Below, in pieces: positions 15,000 to 21,948 of a stretch of 22,817 bases of DNA. The translations under genes were made by a program, and so were the position numbers. The notes beneath the pieces were generated by a model. The model saw only the letters and a program-made list of their open reading frames with translations. It did no database searches and was not told the DNA's origin. The DNA is from an uncultured Prevotellaceae bacterium (GTDB lineage: Bacteria; Bacteroidota; Bacteroidia; Bacteroidales; Bacteroidaceae): the NCBI GenBank assembly GCA_902771155.1, contig CACXVS010000042.1, positions 1 through 22,817 on the forward strand, written 5' to 3'. How positions within the stretch are numbered: the first letter of the stretch is position 1; each line of letters opens with the position of its first letter.

Positions 15000-15896
15000 A
15001 TGACTGACAGACTATATGCAAAATATATGTGGTTGATTTCCACGATCTATGATGCAGGTAAGATTTCGTTTGAGGATATTGCCCGCAAATGGGATAATGC
15101 ATATATCAATGATCTGCACCAACCTTTGAAACTGCGAACTTTCCATAATCATAGAAATGCGATATTGATGCAGTTCGGTGTTGTGATAGAATGTCATAGG
15201 GGCTCTAACCTATATTATATAGACAATCTTGATGCGCTGGAGAACGATTCTATCAACCAATGGTTGCTTGATTCCTTTGCTGTTAGCAATCTTTTGATGG
15301 ATAACCGCTCTATCAGTGATAGGATCATGTTGGAGGATGTGCCATCTGGAAGGTATTATCTCGAAAATATTACGTCTGCGATGCATGATAATCTCCAAAT
15401 AGTGGTTGATTATGAGGATTTCTTTGGAAATATTATTCAGGGACTAAAGGTTAACCCTTACTTCGTCCGATTGTTCAAACGTCGTTGGTATGTGATGGCA
15501 CTTGTATTACCAGGAAAAGAGATTCACCGCTTTGGCCTTGATCGTATCAAACGCATAGAAGTCTTGGACTCTAAGTTCAACTATCCAAAGGATTTCTCGC
15601 CCCGAAATTATTACACTGATTATTATGGCGTATTCCATGATGCGAAACCTATGACTATACAATTGAAGGCCTATCGTGAGAAACCACACTATCTGCGTTC
15701 ACTTCCTCTTCATCATAGCCAGCGTGAGATAGAGTCAAATGCGGATTATACTATTTTCGAGTATAAGATAGCACCAACCTACGATTTTATTCAGGAGATT
15801 CTGAGTCATGGTAACCAGCTGGAAGTACTATTGCCAGACACCTTCCGTCTGCAAATCAAGGCCATTATTCAAGAAATGTACGATTTCTATGAATAA
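15000..15896 (+). CDS. WYL-domain transcriptional regulator
   Basis: This 298-residue protein has an N-terminal winged helix-turn-helix (about 8-75: WLISTIYDAGKISFEDIARKW, LRTFHNHRNAI) and a WYL domain (about 118-188: LQIVVDYEDFFG, KVNPYFVRLFKRRWYVMALV, HRFGLDRIKRIEVLD), then a WYL C-terminal extension. WYL proteins sense nucleic acids or nucleotides and commonly control phage-defence and DNA-damage genes. I chose the ATG at 15000, just after the promoter, because the longer reading frame begins upstream with a TTG and overlaps the promoter; the ATG at 15026 is also possible. It is the first gene of the AT-rich block and lies directly upstream of a 9-bp palindrome at the next promoter, a likely binding site. 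Confidence 0.85.
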   Translation: MTDRLYAKYMWLISTIYDAGKISFEDIARKWDNAYINDLHQPLKLRTFHNHRNAILMQFGVVIECHRGSNLYYIDNLDALENDSINQWLLDSFAVSNLLMDNRSISDRIMLEDVPSGRYYLENITSAMHDNLQIVVDYEDFFGNIIQGLKVNPYFVRLFKRRWYVMALVLPGKEIHRFGLDRIKRIEVLDSKFNYPKDFSPRNYYTDYYGVFHDAKPMTIQLKAYREKPHYLRSLPLHHSQREIESNADYTIFEYKIAPTYDFIQEILSHGNQLEVLLPDTFRLQIKAIIQEMYDFYE

Positions 15897-15904
15897 TTTC
15901 TTCT

Positions 15905-15927
15905 AATATGCAATTATGTTGCATATT
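15905..15927. promoter_or_regulatory. Candidate operator: 9-bp perfect palindrome
   Basis: AATATGCAA at 15905-15913 and TTGCATATT at 15919-15927 are perfect inverted copies with a 5-nt spacer. The site covers the region where the -33 element of the following gene should be, with the -7 element starting at 15935. Its position, 8 nt after the WYL stop codon, makes the WYL protein the obvious candidate ligand. Confidence 0.6.
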
Positions 15928-15934
15928 GCCCCCA

Positions 15935-15942
15935 TAACTTTG
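15935..15942 (+). promoter_or_regulatory. -7 element for the first glycosylase-fold gene
   Basis: TAACTTTG matches TANNTTTG and ends 20 nt before the ATG at 15963. No clear TTTG lies at the -33 distance; the palindrome occupies that place, which suggests either activation or tight repression. Confidence 0.55.
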
Positions 15943-15962
15943 CCATCAAAAATGAAAGAGTT

Positions 15963-16481
15963 ATGGCAAATCATGATGAACTTAAAAGATTGGGTGAAAG
16001 GTTCCCCAATAAGAATGTTGGTTGTGGCAATCCTAATGCGAAAATTTTGGTTGTCACGCAGAGAGTAGGAAACGAGGATGTAGATTTTAAATATCTAAAT
16101 AGACTATTTAGAGACTTCCCTGGTCCGCCCAAGAGTAAGATTATGGATGTTCTATTATATTGTTATTATGTTGTCTATGACGAGGATTTACTGAAGGATC
16201 CATTCTTTGAGCGTTTCCAAGTTATTCAATATATATTCCCTGATGGCAACCATTTGCAGGAACACGACCCTGCGAAGTTGTTTGGAATGAAATGGATTTC
16301 TGAATGTACTGTTGAGGACAATTTGCAGCGAATGTTTGTTGCGCAAGGTTTTTCTAATAAATGGCAGATAGAACGAGTGTTGTTATGTACATATCCATTA
16401 GATATAGTTTCAAGCCCAGTATTCTGTAGCAATAAGCTGCTATTAAATTGGTTCTTGCGTGATACGGTACTTATTTTTTGA
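15963..16481 (+). CDS. Small protein with a uracil-DNA-glycosylase-fold-like N-terminus
   Basis: This 172-residue cytoplasmic protein has no signal peptide or membrane segment. Residues 20-36 (GCGNPNAKILVVTQRVG) resemble the first beta strand and active-site loop of the UDG superfamily (GxPNAxILxVGExP), and the same GNPNA-ILxV signature recurs in the next gene. The rest (LFRDFPGPPKSKIMDVLLY; LLCTYPLDIVSSPVF) is unfamiliar. Five cysteines are spread out and do not form an obvious iron-sulfur motif. It lacks a recognisable HPS-type second motif, so it may be a non-catalytic or very divergent member. It may be a paralogue of the neighbour in reduced form. Fold call is tentative. Confidence 0.5.
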   Translation: MANHDELKRLGERFPNKNVGCGNPNAKILVVTQRVGNEDVDFKYLNRLFRDFPGPPKSKIMDVLLYCYYVVYDEDLLKDPFFERFQVIQYIFPDGNHLQEHDPAKLFGMKWISECTVEDNLQRMFVAQGFSNKWQIERVLLCTYPLDIVSSPVFCSNKLLLNWFLRDTVLIF

Positions 16482-16488
16482 AAAATGA

Positions 16489-16529
16489 TTTGTTTTATCC
16501 AAAATATTCATTATATTTGCAAGCAAATA
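16489..16529 (+). promoter_or_regulatory. Promoter with overlapping palindrome before the second glycosylase-fold gene
   Basis: TTTG at 16489-16492 and TATATTTG at 16512-16519 are 19 nt apart, a perfect match. TATTTGC (16514-16520) and GCAAATA (16523-16529) form a 7-bp palindrome over the -7 element and transcription start. It shares the TGCAA core with the palindrome at 15905-15927, but this core is also part of common -7 contexts. Confidence 0.7.
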
Positions 16530-16540
16530 ACTAAATACTG

Positions 16541-17248
16541 ATGATTATGAATAGAGATAAAAATTTTGAAGAGTTCTTGGAGAAATGCAAGAATCGTAGA
16601 GAATGGAGTGGACAAGGAAATCCTAATGCTGATATTCTGATTGTTGGTAAAGAACCTTACAACAAAGTTTTGATTACGGATACTGAAAAAATAGAAAAAT
16701 TGAAGAAACAAGAAGATAGATGCAGAAGTGGAATTTTTGGGACTGCAACACTAGACCCCAAAAATAAAACTTGGTGCAATTACCAAATGTTGATTGAAAA
16801 AGTCTATCGTCCAGAAAGAGAATTTAAACCTGGACTGTTTGATTTTGAAAATTACGCCTTTACTACAGAACTGAATACAATTTTTCGTCCAAAAGCTATT
16901 CTTGATGTTGAAACTAGAAATAACATAAAAGAACGACTTAGTTTCTTCAAAGATTCGGAGTTTATAAATAGTTTCCCTGTTATAGTGTTAGCATGTAATA
17001 ACTTTATTTCAAACGATCCCAAAAGAGGCTTCTTTATAAATAATACCTTCGATGTGACATATGATGGTGACCCAAGGGGAAAGCATAAAGATTATGTATC
17101 TGGACATTGGTTTTATACGCATCATAGTGATGATGGGGAAAAATTGGTAATACACACCCGTCAGCTGAGTTTCCTTTTTGATAATTCTTTTATTAAGGAT
17201 ATGGCTTCAATTATCAAAGATCATTTAAAAAAACTTGGATTAATATGA
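16541..17248 (+). CDS. Uracil-DNA-glycosylase-superfamily-like protein
   Basis: This 235-residue cytoplasmic protein carries GQGNPNADILIVGKEPYN (about 24-41), matching the UDG-superfamily first motif (PNADILIVGxxP), a central strand VIVLACNNFIS (about 147-157), and KLVIHTRQLSFLF (about 201-213) where the family has its His-Pro-Ser-type second motif. YAFTTELNTIF (about 105-115) resembles the segment following the first motif in family members of Bacteroidetes. I infer a DNA base glycosylase or DNA-binding relative; substrate unknown. A start at 16547 is equally possible. It ends in an ATGA overlap with the gyrase-like gene, indicating translational coupling and joint function. Confidence 0.55.
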   Translation: MIMNRDKNFEEFLEKCKNRREWSGQGNPNADILIVGKEPYNKVLITDTEKIEKLKKQEDRCRSGIFGTATLDPKNKTWCNYQMLIEKVYRPEREFKPGLFDFENYAFTTELNTIFRPKAILDVETRNNIKERLSFFKDSEFINSFPVIVLACNNFISNDPKRGFFINNTFDVTYDGDPRGKHKDYVSGHWFYTHHSDDGEKLVIHTRQLSFLFDNSFIKDMASIIKDHLKKLGLI

Positions 17249-17811
17249 TACAGCGAAGATTTAAAATCAAGGACGGAGTTCTTTTTGAAACAACAGAGGT
17301 AAGAATAGTAGACCGTACTAAGCTTTTTAAGTACAATCCGAATCTGAGGATGCTGGCAGAAGATATCAGGCGTTCGAGAAACGACAAACACTTTGAGAGC
17401 TTTCTGTTGAAGGCTGAAGAACTATTTGCTGAAGATGTAGAGAAGGCAAGAATTGTAAAAAATCCAGTGCTTGGTAATCATTCTATATTCTATTATATGT
17501 ATGGACATATGAATGACTGGGTCCGCTATGCGGAAAAGGAAGTCATTTGCGCAAAGGCGATGTTAGTTCAGGCAATTCATATTGAAGAAACTATAAAAGT
17601 AATAAGAAATAGCAGAACTTTCGATGACGCAATTGAAGAACTTATGGATTTATTGGGGCTTGATGAGATTGGAGCAAGATATGTTGCTGAACGTAGGCTA
17701 TCACAATTGACTGGTATTAGACCCGATATGCAGAAAGAAGATATAGATTATACAGAAAAACGCCTTGCTGCAGTAAAGGAATTGGCTAAATACGACAAAA
17801 TAAGTACATGA
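17245..17811 (+). CDS. Free-standing protein resembling the GyrA/ParC coiled-coil region
   Basis: This 188-residue protein starts inside the stop codon of the preceding gene (ATGA). Residues about 98-182 read like the GyrA/ParC segment after the tower: AMLVQAIHIEETIKVIRNSRT corresponds to the 'LLIALDNIDEVIALIRAS' helix, DAIEELMDLLGLDEIGARYV to the 'GLSEIQAQAIL' segment, and ERRLSQLTGIRPD to 'MRLQRLTGLE'. The catalytic tyrosine domain and the beta-pinwheel are absent. The first 95 residues are not recognised. This could be a gyrase or topoisomerase IV decoy or modulator, or a dimerisation module reused in another complex. Homology is judged by eye from the motif order; function is inference. 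Confidence 0.6.
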   Translation: MIQRRFKIKDGVLFETTEVRIVDRTKLFKYNPNLRMLAEDIRRSRNDKHFESFLLKAEELFAEDVEKARIVKNPVLGNHSIFYYMYGHMNDWVRYAEKEVICAKAMLVQAIHIEETIKVIRNSRTFDDAIEELMDLLGLDEIGARYVAERRLSQLTGIRPDMQKEDIDYTEKRLAAVKELAKYDKIST

Positions 17812-18129
17812 GTTGTTGATCTACTTTGCATACTGAACAATGGATAGATTAAGAAAAGATCAGTTTTCACATTAATCCCATCTGGCATAATCGACGAGGG
17901 ATTAAAACGGGCGCTCTTAAAAAATGTAAATCGGCCTTTTGCTGCTATATAATTATTATATTTTTAACAGGGGTAAACCCCTGTATATTTATATACAAAA
18001 TTTATATTTAAATAATTGGTAATCAACGTGTTAATGATTGTTAGAGGGGCATAATTTTTTGCTCCCAAAATTTGGTTCGACAGCAAATCCGTTCTATCTT
18101 TGCACTCGAAATCGTAAATACGTTGATAT
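17812..18129. other. 318-nt intergenic region with hairpins and a possible gene remnant
   Basis: The interval is AT-rich. TTAATCCC (17872-17879) and GGGATTAA (17898-17905) form an 8-bp inverted repeat. ACAGGGG/CCCCTGT (17967-17984) forms a tight 7-bp hairpin with a TAAA loop, followed by an AT-rich stretch but no true T-run. A reading frame at 17848-17952, with no start codon, gives protein-like residues (LIPSGIIDEGLKRALL, then NRPFAAI) in the same frame as the gene upstream. The promoter of the deiminase gene is at the right end. Confidence 0.5.
18071..18102 (+). promoter_or_regulatory. Bacteroidetes-type promoter for the deiminase-protease operon
   Basis: TTTG at 18071-18074 and TATCTTTG at 18095-18102 are 20 nt apart, a perfect match. 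The ATG at 18130 follows 27 nt after the -7 element. Confidence 0.8.
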
Positions 18130-19101
18130 ATGGAAAAGTACATTTTAGACCCTAAAGCTCCAGGAGCATTTTCTTCTGATGTGATGCACAAAGTGGTTCG
18201 TCATCTTAAAGAGTTATTGCCAAGTTTATCTGGTGTTCCTGTCGATAACTTTAATGATACCATGACGAATTTCGTGTATATCTCCGATAAATTGAAAGAT
18301 TTCTATCCAAGAACCTATTCACGGCTTACCAAACTATTTAATGAGATGGATATCGAATGGGGTGAGATCGAGGGGACTAAAGATATCTGGATTCGTGATT
18401 ATATGCCCATTCAGATATATGATGACCGCTTCATTGTTTACAATTACAATCCTGACTACCTGAAAGATTCAGGAAAAGACTATCTCACGGATTCACATGC
18501 CATAGCTGGGGGGATCCTTAATCATTGTAATAAGGAACACTATGATATTACGCTTGATGGAGGAAACATTGTAACATGTGCAGGGCATATGGTGCTCACG
18601 GATAAGGTGTTCCAAGAAAACGGAAAGAAGAAATATGACCCGGATTTCTGTAATTACATCAGTAACGTTCTAAATTCCAGGGTTATTTTCCTGCCTTGGC
18701 ATTGTGATAATCCACAGGAGCCTAATGCTGATGTTTATGGACATGCAGACGGTCTTGTGCATTGGGCTGGCGATAATAGAGTCTTAATGAGTAATCATCG
18801 GGATTCTTTCCCGGAAGAGGCAGAGGAAATCAAATACCGCTTGGAGGCTGTAGGATTCGAGGTGATTGAAATGCTTTTTGATGTACCAAATCCGAACAAA
18901 GATTTCAATTGGGCTTATGTCAATTATCTACAAGTGGGCAAAAAGATTATCGTGCCAACATTTGGCATCCCTGAGGACAAACAAGCCTTGAAATATATCA
19001 GAGAGGCGAACCCAGACTGCATCGTAAGAGGATTCCGTATGAGGGATATTGCTAAAGAAGGAGGAGCCCTTCATTGTATTACTTGGAACATTAAAAAATA
19101 A
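18130..19101 (+). CDS. Agmatine/peptidyl-arginine deiminase family protein
   Basis: This 323-residue protein belongs to the guanidino-group-modifying superfamily (PAD_porph/AguA type), which hydrolyses a guanidino group to a ureido group with release of ammonia. Signature residues are present: D90 in TKDIWIRDYMP, the GGN of LDGGNIV (144-146), H205 and D207 in YGHADG, and the nucleophile C316 in EGGALHCITW. Length is near that of AguA (about 340-370). No signal peptide is visible, so it is cytoplasmic, unlike the secreted Porphyromonas enzyme. The gene that usually partners AguA, the nitrilase-type AguB, is not next to it; a papain-like protease gene follows after 6 nt. Agmatine is one possible substrate; a protein arginine is another. 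Confidence 0.85.
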   Translation: MEKYILDPKAPGAFSSDVMHKVVRHLKELLPSLSGVPVDNFNDTMTNFVYISDKLKDFYPRTYSRLTKLFNEMDIEWGEIEGTKDIWIRDYMPIQIYDDRFIVYNYNPDYLKDSGKDYLTDSHAIAGGILNHCNKEHYDITLDGGNIVTCAGHMVLTDKVFQENGKKKYDPDFCNYISNVLNSRVIFLPWHCDNPQEPNADVYGHADGLVHWAGDNRVLMSNHRDSFPEEAEEIKYRLEAVGFEVIEMLFDVPNPNKDFNWAYVNYLQVGKKIIVPTFGIPEDKQALKYIREANPDCIVRGFRMRDIAKEGGALHCITWNIKK

Positions 19102-19107
19102 AAGTGT

Positions 19108-19794
19108 ATGAAAATTAATATCATAGATAATGTCGCAATAAAAGATGGCCGTCTTCGAGTAATTAACAGTTTGGGGCGTGAGATAAGAGTTTTTCTTGAG
19201 CAAGGTAGTCTTGAAGGGGCGTGTGCTGTATATAGTCTAATGATGATGCTTATTGTTCATAAGATAATTGACGATATTGATTTGAGAATGGATAATAGCA
19301 GGGTTTCTGCAAATGTGAAACAACTTAGAAAGCAGTTTCTATATAATAGAAGGGTACGTGGCTATAGCTTAGAAGTACTGCAGAAAAAACTCCTCAAGGC
19401 CTTTGGTGATAAAATCTCCGTAAAAATATATACGACCAATCCCAATAAAGATGAACATTTATGCTGTGGCAATCTATACTTGAAGATAAAAAAGCATTTA
19501 GATTCGGGGTGGCCCGTTCAAATAGGTTTCTGTATCCCCAATTCAAAGAGCGGGCATTCTGTAGTAGTTGTTGGATATGCAGAATACGCCAAATATATCA
19601 GATTGTTCTGTCTGGATCCTTCTTGGGGTATGTCTTGTTCTGCTTTTTGGAATAATATCATCGATATCAATTTGGATAATAGTGCTGAAATAATGATGGA
19701 TTATGAACACATGGCAGAGCGATATGTATTAGTTACAGAAATATTATTGATTAACGAAGAATTAGACATAGTTGATTCACCTTTGCCGTTTTAA
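19108..19794 (+). CDS. Papain-like (C39-type) cysteine protease, cytoplasmic
   Basis: This 228-residue protein shows the complete papain-like active-site set: oxyanion Gln32 and nucleophile C39 in EQGSLEGACAVYSLMM, His150 in KSGHSVVVVGY, and Asp170 in CLDPSWG. The order and spacing match C39-like or peptidase_C70/BtrH-like folds rather than a nitrilase. There is no signal peptide and no ABC-transporter domain, so it is a stand-alone cytoplasmic enzyme. It begins 6 nt after the deiminase gene and must be co-expressed with it. Possible roles are cleavage or transfer on the same protein or peptide that the deiminase modifies. No precursor peptide gene with a double-glycine leader is visible nearby. 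Confidence 0.72.
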   Translation: MKINIIDNVAIKDGRLRVINSLGREIRVFLEQGSLEGACAVYSLMMMLIVHKIIDDIDLRMDNSRVSANVKQLRKQFLYNRRVRGYSLEVLQKKLLKAFGDKISVKIYTTNPNKDEHLCCGNLYLKIKKHLDSGWPVQIGFCIPNSKSGHSVVVVGYAEYAKYIRLFCLDPSWGMSCSAFWNNIIDINLDNSAEIMMDYEHMAERYVLVTEILLINEELDIVDSPLPF

Positions 19795-19795
19795 A

Positions 19796-19827
19796 TTTGG
19801 AAGTTATTAAAAATCTTATTATATTTG
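19796..19827 (+). promoter_or_regulatory. Promoter giving a nearly leaderless transcript
   Basis: TTTG at 19796-19799 and TATATTTG at 19820-19827 are 20 nt apart, a perfect match. The start codon at 19832 is only 4 nt beyond the -7 element, so transcription should begin at or within a few bases of the ATG. The -33 element overlaps the end of the protease gene spacer. Confidence 0.75.
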
Positions 19828-19831
19828 CAAC

Positions 19832-20245
19832 ATGAAGTACAAAGTGATTATTACATTATTAATGGTTTTGTTCGTTGGGAGCGTTGGTAATGCCCAGGCT
19901 TTCCGCGACAACAACAACATGCTGCTTGGCAAGGTAGAGTCAGACGGCACAGTTCGAAACGCCAATAACATGCGCCTTGGCAAAATCTTCGATGATGGAA
20001 CCATCAGAGACAACAACAACCGTAGGGTGGGTACTATCGAGAAGGATGGTACTATCAGAAACAATAATAACGTGCGACTGGGTACTGTTAGTTCTGACGG
20101 AACAGTACGAGATAACAACAATGTTCGTCTTGGTACTATCAGCTCTGATGGCGCAGTACGTAACAATAACAATATGAGGATAGGAACTGCCACTGGCATC
20201 AATCCCAAATATGCTGCAGTGTTGTTCTTCTTTGACTTGCTTTAA
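19832..20245 (+). CDS. Secreted protein with six 17-residue repeats (5-fold beta-flower type)
   Basis: This 137-residue protein has a signal peptide (MKYKVIITLLMVLFVGSVGNAQA) and six consecutive 17-residue repeats at residues 23-124 with the consensus xVRDNNNxRLGTxxxDG, then a hydrophobic end YAAVLFFFDLL. The repeat type and the closing FFF segment match, from memory, the small '5-fold beta-flower' proteins of Bacteroidales, whose function is unknown. The conserved Asn-rich turns and Asp-Gly pairs imply a regular beta arrangement. It is the only exported product of the AT-rich block. The ATG at 19832 is needed for a full signal peptide; the next in-frame ATG would leave only a stub. Confidence 0.75.
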   Translation: MKYKVIITLLMVLFVGSVGNAQAFRDNNNMLLGKVESDGTVRNANNMRLGKIFDDGTIRDNNNRRVGTIEKDGTIRNNNNVRLGTVSSDGTVRDNNNVRLGTISSDGAVRNNNNMRIGTATGINPKYAAVLFFFDLL

Positions 20246-20272
20246 CTCATAATCATTTAATTGCTTATTTGT

Positions 20273-20932
20273 ATGAATATCGAAAGTTTTATAAAAGAAT
20301 TGCAGGGAATTAAAGAAATGAATCAAAATACCATTCAGAAGTATTTTGATGACCTGGCTAAGATATTGTTCAATCATATGAAAATATGTGCAGGGGATGA
20401 TACATATACTTTCCTTGAGATAGAATTCTATTATCATAATAAAACAGAATTTGATGATATAATCTACAACTGCACATATCCAAGAACTCGTAACGCAGGA
20501 CAATTCTTTTGGCATAATAGTGGAGTTGATGTTTGTTTTGAAAGCAAAGAGGATGAGGGCTACTTTGGTGGAATTCTTATAAGGAGTCTAAAGAAAAATG
20601 GGAAAGAAGTGATAGCTGGTCCTATGCGCTGTGCTAATGAGTTGAAGAATAGCTGTAATGAGACGATATCTGCGCCATACTTGTCAGATAGTAGTGAAAC
20701 TACAGATACAATATATTCAACAATACGATATGGAGTGGGCGATGAAAATCAGACGAAGGATAAAGCCAAATTTTTTTGTTATTATATTGATCCGGGATCA
20801 TGGACTAGAATAAGAAATAACGTTTTAGTGATTGATACAAAAAACAAAAAATACAAGTTGCTTGAGAAAAGAATAGATTCTTACAATGCTCAACCCACTA
20901 AAAGGTTATTCCCACCAAAAGAAGTAAAATAA
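20273..20932 (+). CDS. Protein resembling alkyladenine (3-methyladenine) DNA glycosylase
   Basis: This 219-residue protein has no signal peptide. Its middle part follows the order of landmarks of the AAG/MPG family: LEIEFYY (48-54) for VETEAY with catalytic E51 and Y53, RTRNAGQFFWHNSG (71-84) for the TPRNRGMF-PG loop, DVCFE (86-90) for YFCMN, and GGILIRSL (99-106) with R104 for the conserved Arg of ALLRAL. The base-contact His and Asn of human AAG are not conserved (Asn169 position is Glu), so substrate would differ. The likeness is by eye and may reflect a Bacteroidetes family of unknown function. The nuclease gene follows after 7 nt. I used the ATG at 20273. Confidence 0.45.
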   Translation: MNIESFIKELQGIKEMNQNTIQKYFDDLAKILFNHMKICAGDDTYTFLEIEFYYHNKTEFDDIIYNCTYPRTRNAGQFFWHNSGVDVCFESKEDEGYFGGILIRSLKKNGKEVIAGPMRCANELKNSCNETISAPYLSDSSETTDTIYSTIRYGVGDENQTKDKAKFFCYYIDPGSWTRIRNNVLVIDTKNKKYKLLEKRIDSYNAQPTKRLFPPKEVK

Positions 20933-20939
20933 TAAGCCT

Positions 20940-21926
20940 ATGATTACCGATAATCAAACTAACAAGATATATATGACTACAGCTGAATTTACGAGGAGAT
21001 GTCGCGAGTTACAGGGCCGTTATCGCGAGAGGATGGGGGAGGCTATGGGGTACGGACCTAGACCAAAGTCACCTAATAAACAGATAAATATGCTGGTGAA
21101 TGGCGAAAAGACTGGTAAGAACTTCGTTAACGAGTTTACCTTTAACTATGCCAAACGAAGGGTGGAGAAAATAAAGCCTAACGAGACCATCGACGAATAT
21201 CGTCTATTCAACAATATGCTGTCGAGCCAGCCCATGGCTTTCAATCTATTCTGCCCTTTTATTCAGATGCTTGAAGAGGGCAAGGTGGAGATTGTAACCA
21301 CCATATTTAAATCTATATTCCCTGATAAATATATTGGAGAGGTAACGGAAGTGGGATTGGAATTCCTACATACTAAAATCGAAAACTACCTGAATGACTG
21401 TACTGCGATGGATGCTATCGTAAGATATAAGGATACTGATGGCAAACCAGCGTTTATCGCAATAGAAACGAAATACACTGATGTACTTGGCGAGAATACC
21501 AGTGGAAGAAAAAATGTGAAGTACGACTATTGGATTGAGAAAATAGGAATGTTTAAACCTGATACGGAAGCTGAATTGATACGTAGTGCGAAAGCTGCAA
21601 AAACGGCTGAGAATAGAAAGGAATTAAAAAAACTTCTAAAAGGCATGAAGGTGGTTACTCAGATATATCGCAACTTCTTGTTGACAGAGTGTTATGGCAT
21701 TAAAGAGGGAGCTGGTAGGTGTTATTCTGTGGTACTTGCACCAGCTCAACATCCTACAACAGAAAAGGAGGTAGCTTCATTGAAAAATGAACTATTGCCT
21801 GAATATCAGTACAAGATTTCTGCGGTATCGTTAGAGGATTTCATAGAGAAAACGCTAAAGGCCTGTCCAAAGGAAGATAACGAACCATTCTTGTATTTTA
21901 AAGACAGGTATATACCTAATATATAG
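20940..21926 (+). CDS. PD-(D/E)XK nuclease-like protein (PGN_0703-like)
   Basis: This 328-residue cytoplasmic protein contains a PD-(D/E)XK core: D158 in CTAMDAIVRY, then E176-T-K178 in AFIAIETKYTD on the next strand, and TQIYRNFLLTE (240-250) as the helix with a Q near the active site. The N-terminal 60 residues (TTAEFTRRCRELQGRYRE) and NEFTFNYAKRRVEKI resemble the PGN_0703 family of putative restriction endonucleases in Bacteroidales, known to me from memory. It probably cuts DNA, perhaps with damage- or modification-dependent recognition. It lies 7 nt after the glycosylase-like gene in one operon. No methyltransferase gene is nearby, so it is not a classical restriction-modification pair. 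Confidence 0.72.
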   Translation: MITDNQTNKIYMTTAEFTRRCRELQGRYRERMGEAMGYGPRPKSPNKQINMLVNGEKTGKNFVNEFTFNYAKRRVEKIKPNETIDEYRLFNNMLSSQPMAFNLFCPFIQMLEEGKVEIVTTIFKSIFPDKYIGEVTEVGLEFLHTKIENYLNDCTAMDAIVRYKDTDGKPAFIAIETKYTDVLGENTSGRKNVKYDYWIEKIGMFKPDTEAELIRSAKAAKTAENRKELKKLLKGMKVVTQIYRNFLLTECYGIKEGAGRCYSVVLAPAQHPTTEKEVASLKNELLPEYQYKISAVSLEDFIEKTLKACPKEDNEPFLYFKDRYIPNI

Positions 21927-21948
21927 ATGAAGGTTGGGATTAACTAAT

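Noticed and set aside
17967..17984. Rho-independent terminator after the gyrase-like gene
   Set aside because: The 7-bp hairpin is perfect but there is no T-run directly after it on either strand, so I list it only as a hairpin.
19108..19794. N-carbamoylputrescine amidohydrolase (AguB) as partner of the deiminase
   Set aside because: The protein lacks the nitrilase Glu-Lys-Cys pattern and is shorter; it has a papain-like Gln, Cys, His, Asp order.
19854..20203. DNA-level tandem repeat or CRISPR in the 17-residue-repeat gene
   Set aside because: The 51-nt period is codon-level protein repetition; nucleotide copies have diverged and there are no spacers.
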